From Flexifilum sp963727545 (lineage in GTDB: Bacteria; Chloroflexota; Anaerolineae; Aggregatilineales; Phototrophicaceae), in the NCBI GenBank assembly GCA_963727545.1, contig CAVSGS010000005.1, positions 496,001-560,000 of the forward strand: a DNA stretch of 64,000 nt, given 5' to 3'. Shown here piece after piece: positions 1 through 6,936 of the stretch (the stretch's first letter is position 1; every line of letters begins with the position of its first letter). Under the pieces are notes generated by a model. That model saw only the letters and a program-made list of their open reading frames with translations. It ran no database searches and was not told the origin of the DNA. The translations under genes were made by a program, and so were the position numbers.

Positions 1-409
1 CCGCGACCGTCAAAATGTAATCGGTCAGCAGCGCAGCCCCTGTGACCTGCGCGAGTTCTTCGCCCAAGTTCTCTTTAGCGACCCGATAGCCGCCTCCGCC
101 CGCCGGATTGGAGAAGATCGTCTGGCGGTACGAAATCGTCACAATGGCGATCAGCAACGAAATAGCGATGGCGATCGGGATGGAGATCGCTTCTCCCCGG
201 AAGCCAAACAGCGTGAAGCTGCCAATCGCCGCCGTGTTCAGGATGATTAACAATTCCTCGGTCGCATAGGCGACCGAAGAGAGCGCATCACTGGCAAGCA
301 CGGCGAGGGCGATGAAGTTCGGTGCGGTTTGGTGGGCTATATCGGCAGAGCGCAGGCGCTTGCCGAGTAGAGTTTCGGCGAAGTGTTCGCGGACATCACG
401 GACAGTCAT
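1..409 (-). CDS. KimA-like APC-superfamily K+ transporter, N-terminal part (runs off the window)
   Basis: The first 136 residues of a polytopic membrane transporter; the 3' part lies outside the window. Visible segments include ALAVLASDALSSVAYATEE in the first membrane helix and SYRQTIFSNPAGGGGY further on, ending in TDYILTVA. This pattern is that of the KimA (YdaO) branch of the APC superfamily, which imports K+ and is found widely in bacteria. The assignment to potassium rests on this resemblance and on the adjoining kdp cluster; an amino-acid permease is the alternative. ATG at 409 is preceded by AGGAGAAAG. The promoter region carries the same two-box motif as the regulator and kdpF promoters, so co-regulation with Kdp is likely. 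Confidence 0.8.
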   Translation of the reverse strand, partial: MTVRDVREHFAETLLGKRLRSADIAHQTAPNFIALAVLASDALSSVAYATEELLIILNTAAIGSFTLFGFRGEAISIPIAIAISLLIAIVTISYRQTIFSNPAGGGGYRVAKENLGEELAQVTGAALLTDYILTVA

Positions 410-463
410 AGCTTTCTCCTGATCTGGTACGCACCTATTCTAGGCGGCGCTTTAGGAGAAGCA

Positions 464-504
464 GTCAAAATTAGGTCAGTATTGGGTTCAAGAGCGTCAA
501 AAAA
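464..504 (-). promoter_or_regulatory. Putative KdpE-type two-box operator of the kimA-like gene
   Basis: On the minus strand TTTTTTGACG (504-495) is followed after 24 bases by TTTTGAC (470-464), with TGACC (478-474) between. The TGAC cores are 21 and 32 bases apart, roughly two and three helical turns. The same arrangement occurs at 650-690 and 2022-2061. A possible -10 TAGAAT lies further downstream. Tandem direct repeats on one face of the helix are typical of OmpR-family binding; the binding protein is inferred. Confidence 0.6.
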
Positions 505-649
505 TCATCAAGATTGGGAGGCATGTAACCCCTCCACTGACCAATGCACTCAAGTACGTCGCTGAAAATCCTGCCGATTCTTCGAATCCATATCGATGTT
601 GAGCTTCGCGGCTGGTCGATCACGTCCTCGCAATTCAGCGTCTTTACAG

Positions 650-708
650 TTTTTTGACCGCTCTCGCGATCATCATGACCCCATTTTGACGGGTGACTGG
701 ACTACACT
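650..708 (+). promoter_or_regulatory. Putative KdpE-type two-box operator and promoter of the first response regulator
   Basis: TTTTTTGACC (650-659), then TGACC (676-680) and TTTTGACGGGTG (684-695). The TGAC cores start at 655, 676 and 687. TACACT at 703-708 is a plausible -10 and there is no good -35 at normal spacing, as expected for an activator-dependent promoter. Box spacing is identical to the copies at 464-504 and 2022-2061. Confidence 0.6.
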
Positions 709-758
709 TTTCGTGCAAATCGGGAAAGTGTAGACGTTAAAGGCATCCGAACAACATC

Positions 759-1487
759 ATGATCCGAGTGAAGGTGCTGGTCGTTGACGACGAACCTGCG
801 ATTCGTAAGCTGCTTGAGCGCGGCTTGACAGGGTACGGCTACCGCGTCGATGTAGCGACGAATGGGCAAGAGGCATTGACCAGCGCCGCACAATCCTCAC
901 CTGACATTATCGTCCTCGACGTGAACCTCGGCGTCGCGCCGCATGGGCTGGAAGTCTGTCAGAAGCTCCGCGAGTGGAGCAAGACGCCGATCATCATGCT
1001 GACGGTGCGCGATGAGAAGCCAATCCGGCTCGCGGCGCTGAATGCGGGCGCAGACGACTACATCACCAAACCGTTCGACATGGAGGAACTCGACGCCCGA
1101 ATGCGCGCCGTTTTGCGCCGCAGCGCGGCAACGGAGGCGGCTGCTCCCAACGGTGAAGTCCACATCCACGACTTGGCGGTCGATCTAGTCAACCGGCGGG
1201 TCATGCTGCACGGCGATGAGGTCCACCTCACGCCGAAAGAGTACGACCTGCTGCGGCTCTTGATCACCAATCCCGGCAAAGTGCTGACCTTCGGTATGCT
1301 GCTGAGCGAGGTGTGGGGACTGCGTGCCGATACCAAGACGGATCACAACGTCCGCGTCCACATCAACACGTTACGCAAGAAACTAGAGGACGACATCTCG
1401 ATTACACGCAAACCGCGCTTCATTTTCAATGAGCCGGGCATCGGCTATCGCTTTGCCGATATTGAACTCGCAGCAGTGCCCAACTAA
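759..1487 (+). CDS. OmpR/PhoB-family response regulator (KdpE-like)
   Basis: A 242-residue two-domain regulator. The receiver domain has the acidic pair D10-D11, phospho-acceptor D54 in IIVLDVNLG, and the conserved lysine in ITKPFD. The C-terminal winged helix (about 145-236) has the EVHLTPKEYDLL start and the RVHINTLRKKLE recognition helix typical of OmpR/PhoB proteins. It lies at the head of a kdp cluster that has its own kdpE at the other end, so there are two such regulators and one KdpD kinase. It starts the transcription unit with the UspA-like gene 15 bases downstream. Its own promoter carries the shared two-box motif, which suggests autoregulation. KdpE-like is by context; the cognate kinase is not proven. 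Confidence 0.88.
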   Translation: MIRVKVLVVDDEPAIRKLLERGLTGYGYRVDVATNGQEALTSAAQSSPDIIVLDVNLGVAPHGLEVCQKLREWSKTPIIMLTVRDEKPIRLAALNAGADDYITKPFDMEELDARMRAVLRRSAATEAAAPNGEVHIHDLAVDLVNRRVMLHGDEVHLTPKEYDLLRLLITNPGKVLTFGMLLSEVWGLRADTKTDHNVRVHINTLRKKLEDDISITRKPRFIFNEPGIGYRFADIELAAVPN

Positions 1488-1502
1488 AGACAGGAACACA
1501 AC

Positions 1503-1979
1503 ATGGCTGAAAAACCTACGATTATGGTTCAAATCGCCGACCACGCATGGACGCTGGACGCGGTTCACTGCGCCTGCCGGTTGGCGCGTCGCTCGCCATC
1601 GGTGATCGCGCTGGTCAGCATGATTCCGGTGCAGCACCCCGGCTGGCTGGGTACAGAATGGGGCAACATGGACTTCAGCAACTCGGCGAGGGTCGATCTG
1701 GAAGACTATCAAGAAACGGTATTCGACTACGGCTTGGACTGCCGACTGGTGGGCTGCCAATATATGGATTTCGCCGATGCGCTCGGAGATGCTGCCGAGC
1801 AGCTTGATGCAAGCGTCATCTTCGCCAAACTTCCGTCTACCCTGATCCCAGCGTGGTGTCGCTGGCAAGAGTGGCTGCTCAAACGTCGCTTCTCGAAGCA
1901 GCAGCGCCAGCTTGTCGAGACGACAGCAAGCCTTCCTGTGGCACCAACGATCGACCAACCAGCGCATGAAATGAGTTAA
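1503..1979 (+). CDS. UspA-like small protein of the kdp cluster
   Basis: A 158-residue soluble protein. The opening IMVQIADHAWTLDAVHCACRLAR looks like the first strand and helix of a universal stress protein, with SVIALVSMIPV as the next strand. It lacks a clear GxxGxxxxG[ST] ATP-binding motif near the C-terminus, so it is probably a non-ATP-binding or degenerate Usp-type protein. KdpD also contains a Usp domain, which binds regulatory ligands in characterised members, so a sensory or modulatory role in K+ control is plausible but inferred. It directly follows the response-regulator gene and precedes the kdpF promoter. Confidence 0.55.
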   Translation: MAEKPTIMVQIADHAWTLDAVHCACRLARRSPSVIALVSMIPVQHPGWLGTEWGNMDFSNSARVDLEDYQETVFDYGLDCRLVGCQYMDFADALGDAAEQLDASVIFAKLPSTLIPAWCRWQEWLLKRRFSKQQRQLVETTASLPVAPTIDQPAHEMS

Positions 1980-2021
1980 GACTAGCGCCCCCTCATCTCT
2001 CGTCCCGCTCGTCTTAACAGA

Positions 2022-2079
2022 TTTTTGACCACTTTACCCCGCAAACTTGCAGACTTTTTACGGGTGCGCCTGCTACAAC
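2022..2079 (+). promoter_or_regulatory. Putative KdpE-type two-box operator and promoter of kdpFABC
   Basis: TTTTTGACC (2022-2030) is followed after 24 bases by TTTTTACGGGTG (2055-2066); TACAAC at 2074-2079 is the probable -10. Box-to-box and box-to--10 distances equal those of the promoter at 650-708, and the flank TCTTWACAGW upstream of the first box is shared too. This strongly suggests one regulator acts at both. Confidence 0.6.
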
Positions 2080-2108
2080 TGTCAGGTCGCATGACAAGGA
2101 GGTTGCAG

Positions 2109-2198
2109 ATGGACATCCTGTTCATCGTGCTCGTGATTCTGTTTTTCGCCCTCTCGTGGGGGTTGATTGAACTCGCAGATCGACTGTCGGGAGGCTGA
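2109..2198 (+). CDS. 29-residue single-helix membrane peptide upstream of kdpF
   Basis: An ATG preceded by AAGGAGG opens 29 codons: MDILFIVLVILFFALSWGL, then IELADRLSGG and stop. It is one hydrophobic helix with a charged tail and ends two bases before the kdpF start. Small peptides of this kind precede kdpF or kdpA in a number of bacterial kdp operons. Its very good ribosome-binding site and translational coupling to kdpF argue that it is real. A role in stabilising the Kdp complex is possible by analogy with KdpF; nothing in the sequence shows a function. Confidence 0.7.
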   Translation: MDILFIVLVILFFALSWGLIELADRLSGG

Positions 2199-2199
2199 C

Positions 2200-2292
2200 A
2201 TGAATTGGTTGTATGTGATTGCAGGCATTCTGGCGCTGCTGCTGTTGATTTATTTGGTCGTGGCGCTGCTCAAGCCGGAGCTGTTCTCATGA
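2200..2292 (+). CDS. kdpF: KdpF, small subunit of the K+-transporting ATPase
   Basis: Thirty codons starting MNWLYVIAGILALLLLIYL and ending KPELFS, which matches the usual 29-30-residue KdpF: one membrane helix with the conserved KPE(L/R)F tail. KdpF stabilises the KdpFABC complex in the cytoplasmic membrane. The start lies in GACATGA, two bases after the preceding stop, and the TGA stop overlaps the kdpA start in ATGATG, so translation is coupled. Identity is near certain from sequence plus position. Confidence 0.93.
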   Translation: MNWLYVIAGILALLLLIYLVVALLKPELFS

Positions 2293-4046
2293 TGCCAACA
2301 TCGAACGGAATTTTGCAGCTCGTCTTTTACATGGTGGTGCTGATTCTGCTGGCGAAGCCGCTCGGATCGTACATGGCGGCGGTTTACGAGGGGCGCTCGG
2401 TCGTCAATCGCGTTTTCGCCCCCGTCGAGCGACGGTTCTACCGGCTGATCGGCACGCGCGAAGACCGCGAAATGAACTGGAAGACCTACGCGCTGTCAAT
2501 GCTGGCATTCAACGCCTTCGGACTGCTGCTGGTCTACGCCTTACAGCGTGTTCAAGGATCGCTGCCGCTCAATCCCATGAGTTTAGGTGCGGTGTCGCCT
2601 GATTCGGCGTTCAACACGGCGATCAGCTTCGCCAGCAATACCAACTGGCAGGGCTACGGTGGCGAGACGACCATGAGTTATCTCACCCAGATGGTCGGTC
2701 TGACGGTGCAGAACTTCGTCTCGGCGGCGACCGGCATGGCGATCCTGATCGCCCTGATTCGCGGGCTGGCGCGGCGCACGACGCAGGTGATCGGCAACTT
2801 CTGGGTCGATCTCACGCGCTCGATCCTCTACATCCTGCTGCCGCTGGCGGTCGTTGGCGCGGTCGTACTGGTCTCGCAGGGCGTTGTGCAGACGTTTGAC
2901 GACTCACGCGGACGGCGCAGTTGGTCGAACCGGTGCAAGCGATGCCGACGGCAACGCCATCACTGAGCAGACGATCGCGGTCGGTCCGGCGGCGTCGCAG
3001 ATCGCCATCAAGCAGTTGGGCACGAACGGCGGCGGCTTCTTCAACGTCAACTCGGCGCACCCGTTCGAGAATCCGACACCGCTGTCGAACTTCGTCGAAA
3101 TGCTGGCGATCCTGCTGATCCCGGCAGCGCTCTGCTTACACCTTCGGCAAAATGGTCGGCGACACGCGGCAGGGCTGGGCGGTGCTGGCGGTAATGACGA
3201 TCATCTTCGTGGCGCTGCTTGGCGTGACCGTTTACGCCGAACAGGGCGGCAATCCGAACTTTCCGGCAGCGCGTCGATCAATCCGCCAGCGATTTACAGG
3301 CGGGCGGCAACATGGAGGGCAAAGAGACGCGCTTCGGCATCGTCAACTCGGCGCTGTGGGCGACGGCGACAACCGCCGCATCCAACGGTTCGGTCAATTC
3401 GATGCACGACTCGTACACCCCGCTCGGTGGCTTGATCCCGATGTGGCTGATCCAGTTGGGCGAGGTGATCTACGGCGGCGTCGGCTCAGGGCTGTACGGC
3501 ATGTTGATGTTCGCTATCGTCGCTGTGTTCGTCGCCGGGTTGATGGTCGGGCGCACACCCGAATACCTCGGCAAGAAGATCGAGGCATACGAGATGAAAA
3601 TGGCGTCAATCGCCATCCTCGTCCCAGCGGTGACGGTGCTGGTCGGGACGGCGGTCGCGGTCGTCACCTCGGACGGACTCGCATCGATTTTCAACGCGCA
3701 GCCCGCCGCGCACGGCTTCAGCGAAGTGCTCTACGCCTTCTCGTCGGCGGGCAACAACAACGGCAGCGCTTTTGCCGGGCTGGGCGCGAATACGCCCTTC
3801 TACAACACGGCACTGGGCATCGCTATGCTGTTCGCCCGCTACTGGGTGGCGCTGCCGGTGCTGGCAATCGCCGGATCGCTGGCGCGTAAGAAGCTCGTCC
3901 CGGCGGGCGAAGGCACGCTGCCGACGCATACGCCGTTGTTCGTCGTCCTGCTGATCGGCATCGTGATCGTCGTCGGCGCGCTGACGTTCTTTCCGGCGCT
4001 GGCGCTCGGTCCGATTGCCGAGCATTTGATGATGCTCAATCGCTAA
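2289..4046 (+). pseudogene. kdpA: KdpA, K+-translocating subunit, with three frame breaks
   Basis: KdpA forms the K+ channel-like path of KdpFABC. All of the protein is recognisable but spread over three reading frames: N-terminal part to about 2895, middle part with AIKQLGTNGGGFFNVNSAH to about 3135, YTFGKMVGDTRQGWAVL to about 3270, then NMEGKETRFGI to the stop at 4046. Break 1 lies at 2895-2945 (net +1, and may be two events). Break 2 is an extra T in TGCTTACACC at 3136/3137. Break 3 is one extra base near 3270. Between the breaks the selectivity-filter sequences are intact. Either this subunit is lost, which would make the intact kdpB and kdpC useless, or the breaks are sequence errors; the latter seems more likely. 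The start is ATGATG at 2289, with GGAG eight bases upstream. Confidence 0.85.
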
Positions 4047-4055
4047 CCTGATCGA

Positions 4056-4083
4056 GTAGGGGCACGATACATCGTGCCCCTAC
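4056..4083. repeat. Perfect GTAGGGGCACGAT palindrome between kdpA and kdpB
   Basis: Two 13-base arms, GTAGGGGCACGAT and its exact complement, flank a two-base loop (AC). No T-run follows, so it is not a classical terminator. It may shape the mRNA between kdpA and kdpB, or be a copy of a dispersed intergenic palindrome; a weaker relative with GGGCACG/CGTGCCC arms lies at 21459-21477. Confidence 0.75.
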
Positions 4084-4114
4084 GGAAATCCACATACCGA
4101 ATAAAGAGGAAATC

Positions 4115-6199
4115 ATGACCCTTGAAACGAAACCAGCCGCGCGCCCGCTGTTCGACCGCGACATCATGGGGCGGGCGGTGATCGAGGCGCTGCGCAAGCT
4201 CGACCCGCGCAACCAGATTCGCAATCCGGTGATGTTGATCGTCGAAGTCGGCGCGGCGTTCACGACGCTGCTCTACTTGCCAGCCGCGCTGACCGATCAA
4301 GGCGAGTTCCCGCCGGATCGTGCGGGCTTCATCCTCGCCATCGCGGTGTGGCTGTGGTTCACGGTGATCTTCGCCAATTTCGCCGAAGCGATGGCGGAAG
4401 GGCGCGGCAAGGCGCAAGCCAACGCGCTGCGCAAAGCGCGCCGGGATGTCAGCGCCAAGCAACTGAGCAGCCCCGCGCGTGACGGTCACGTCACCGAAGT
4501 CTCGGCGAGCACGCTGCGCGAAGGCGACGTGGTGCTAGTCGAGGCGGGCGACACCGTCCCCGGCGACGGCGACGTGATCGAAGGCGTCGCCTCAGTGGAC
4601 GAGAGCGCGATCACCGGCGAAAGTGCCCCGGTGATCCGCGAAAGCGGCGGGGATCGCAGCAGTGTCACCGGCGGCACGCGCGTGCTATCGGACTGGCTGG
4701 TCGTGCGCATCAGCGCCAACCCCGGCGAAGCTTTTCTCGACCGGATGATCGGCATGGTCGAAGGGGCGAAGCGACAGAAGACGCCCAACGAGATCGCGCT
4801 CAACATCCTGCTGGCGGCGCTGACCATCGTCTTCTTGCTGGCGACGGTCACGCTGCTGCCCTACTCGCTCTACGCCGTCAGCGCGACCGGACAGGGCGAG
4901 GTGATCACGGTCACGGTGCTGGTCGCCCTGCTCGTCTGCCTGATCCCGACGACCATCGGCGGGCTGCTCTCCGCCATCGGCATCGCGGGGATGGATCGCA
5001 TGATTCAGGCGAATGTGATCGCCGTCTCCGGGCGCGCGGTCGAGGCGGCGGGCGACGTGGACGTGTTGCTGCTCGACAAGACCGGGACGATCACGCTGGG
5101 CAACCGCCAAGCGACCGACTTCATCCCCGCGCCGGGTGTGTCCATCGATCAGCTTGCCGACGCCGCGCAGATTTCCTCGCTGGCGGACGAGACGCCGGAG
5201 GGTCGCAGCATCGTCGTTCTGGCGAAAGACAAATTCAATCTGCGTGGGCGCGATTTACAAGCGGCAGCATTCATCCCGTTCACGGCGCAGACGCGCATGA
5301 GCGGCGTCGACGTGGATGGACGCTGCATTCGCAAGGGCGCGGCGGATGCGGTCAAGCGCTACGTCGCCGATCAGGGCGGGCAGTTCCCGCCGGAAGTGCA
5401 ACGGGTGGTCGAGGAAGTCGCCCGTGTGGGTGCGACGCCGCTGGTGGTGGTCGAAGGCTGCCGGGTTCTGGGCGTGATCCAGCTCAAGGACATCGTGAAA
5501 GGCGGCATGAAGGAGCGCTTCGCCGAACTGCGGCAGATGGGGATCAAGACGGTCATGATCACGGGCGATAATCCGCTGACCGCCGCCGCGATTGCCGCCG
5601 AAGCGGGCGTCGATGACTTCCTCGCCGAAGCGACGCCCGAAGCTAAGCTTAAGCTGATCCGCGAGCATCAGGAAGGTGGTCGGCTGGTCGCCATGACCGG
5701 CGACGGCACCAACGACGCCCCTGCCCTCGCGCAAGCCGACGTCGCCGTCGCCATGAACACGGGCACACAGGCGGCAAAAGAGGCGGGCAACATGGTCGAT
5801 CTCGACTCGAACCCGACCAAGCTGATCGAGATCGTCGAGATCGGCAAGCAGCTTCTGATGACGCGCGGCTCGCTGACGACGTTCAGCATCGCCAACGACG
5901 TGTCGAAGTATTTCGCCATCATCCCGGCGGCGTTCGCAGGCACGTACCCGCAGCTCGCGGCGCTCAACATCATGGGCTTGGCAACGCCGACCAGCGCGAT
6001 CCTCTCGGCGGTGATCTTCAACGCGGTCATCATCATCTTCCTGATCCCGCTGGCGCTGCGCGGCGTGCCCTATCGCCCGGTCGGCGCATCGACCCTGCTG
6101 CGCAACAACCTCTTGATCTACGGCTTGGGCGGGCTGATCACGCCGTTCATCGGCATCAAGATCATCGATCTGATCCTCGTCGCGCTGCACCTGACTTGA
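4115..6199 (+). CDS. kdpB: KdpB, ATP-hydrolysing subunit of the K+ ATPase
   Basis: A 694-residue P-type ATPase of the usual KdpB length. Visible are the actuator motif TGES near residue 166, the phosphorylation motif DKTGT with Asp321, the hinge TGDGTNDAPAL near residue 527 and VSGRAVEAAGDVDVLLLDKT, all diagnostic for KdpB. It hydrolyses ATP to drive K+ uptake through KdpA in the cytoplasmic membrane. The ATG at 4115 has GAGGAAA upstream. It is followed after 14 bases by kdpC. The reading frame is intact, in contrast to kdpA. Confidence 0.97.
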   Translation: MTLETKPAARPLFDRDIMGRAVIEALRKLDPRNQIRNPVMLIVEVGAAFTTLLYLPAALTDQGEFPPDRAGFILAIAVWLWFTVIFANFAEAMAEGRGKAQANALRKARRDVSAKQLSSPARDGHVTEVSASTLREGDVVLVEAGDTVPGDGDVIEGVASVDESAITGESAPVIRESGGDRSSVTGGTRVLSDWLVVRISANPGEAFLDRMIGMVEGAKRQKTPNEIALNILLAALTIVFLLATVTLLPYSLYAVSATGQGEVITVTVLVALLVCLIPTTIGGLLSAIGIAGMDRMIQANVIAVSGRAVEAAGDVDVLLLDKTGTITLGNRQATDFIPAPGVSIDQLADAAQISSLADETPEGRSIVVLAKDKFNLRGRDLQAAAFIPFTAQTRMSGVDVDGRCIRKGAADAVKRYVADQGGQFPPEVQRVVEEVARVGATPLVVVEGCRVLGVIQLKDIVKGGMKERFAELRQMGIKTVMITGDNPLTAAAIAAEAGVDDFLAEATPEAKLKLIREHQEGGRLVAMTGDGTNDAPALAQADVAVAMNTGTQAAKEAGNMVDLDSNPTKLIEIVEIGKQLLMTRGSLTTFSIANDVSKYFAIIPAAFAGTYPQLAALNIMGLATPTSAILSAVIFNAVIIIFLIPLALRGVPYRPVGASTLLRNNLLIYGLGGLITPFIGIKIIDLILVALHLT

Positions 6200-6213
6200 T
6201 TAAAGGACTAAAC

Positions 6214-6852
6214 ATGAACACGCGCATGAAAATCGACTGGGGGCAGGTCATCCGTCCAGCGATGGTTGCCCTGATTATTTTCACCATCTTGTTGGGACTG
6301 GTGTACCCGGCGGTAATCACGGGCATCGCACAGGTGATTTTTCCGCGTCAAGCCAATGGCAGCCTGATCACCGACGCCAACGGCACGGTAATCGGTTCGG
6401 AGTTGATCGGGCAGCAGTTCGCCGATCCGGCGTACTTCTGGGGACGGCTCTCGGCGACGTCGCCCCTGCCCTACAACGCGGCGGCTTCGTCTGGCTCGAA
6501 TCTCGGACCGCTCAACCCGGCGCTGATCGGTGCGGACGGTACTGTGCAAGCGCGGATCGACGCGCTGCGCGCCGCCGAAACTGCTGCTGGCGTAGACGAC
6601 GGCGCACCGATCCCGGTTGATCTGGTCACGTCGTCCGCCAGCGGGCTTGATCCGCAGATCAGCCCGGCAGCGGCAAAGTATCAGGTCGCGCGGGTCGCAG
6701 CGTTGCGTGGGACGGACGTAGCGACGCTTCAGACGCTGGTCGATCAGCACACTGAAGGGCGCTGGCTCGGCTTCTTGGGCGAACCGCGCGTCAACGTGCT
6801 GGAACTAAACCTCGCGCTCGATCAGGCGTTCCCGCTGCCGAAGGATCGTTGA
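6214..6852 (+). CDS. kdpC: KdpC, accessory subunit of the K+ ATPase
   Basis: A 212-residue protein with one N-terminal membrane helix (PAMVALIIFTILLGLVYPA) and the KdpC sequences GSELIGQQF, YFWGRLSAT and SSGSNLGPLNP, then NVLELNLALD near the end. KdpC holds the catalytic complex together and contributes to substrate binding. The ATG at 6214 is preceded by AAAGGA; an in-frame TTG at 6196 overlaps kdpB and is less likely. It is the last structural gene of the complex; kdpD follows after about 85 bases. Confidence 0.96.
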   Translation: MNTRMKIDWGQVIRPAMVALIIFTILLGLVYPAVITGIAQVIFPRQANGSLITDANGTVIGSELIGQQFADPAYFWGRLSATSPLPYNAAASSGSNLGPLNPALIGADGTVQARIDALRAAETAAGVDDGAPIPVDLVTSSASGLDPQISPAAAKYQVARVAALRGTDVATLQTLVDQHTEGRWLGFLGEPRVNVLELNLALDQAFPLPKDR

Positions 6853-6936
6853 GCCAGCTTTGCTCGGCTTTTGCTCGACTGGTGGAAGTCGATAGTGCTT
6901 CTACCAGTCTTTTGCTGCCATAATGAAGCGTGGACA

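Noticed and set aside
410..649. A c-di-AMP (ydaO-type) riboswitch upstream of the KimA-like gene
   Set aside because: The conserved ydaO core sequence could not be found in the 5' region; the two-box protein operator explains the visible pattern better.
5255..6190. A 311-codon minus-strand frame opposite kdpB
   Set aside because: Antisense of kdpB with Asp/Arg/His-rich composition and no domain; a typical shadow frame.
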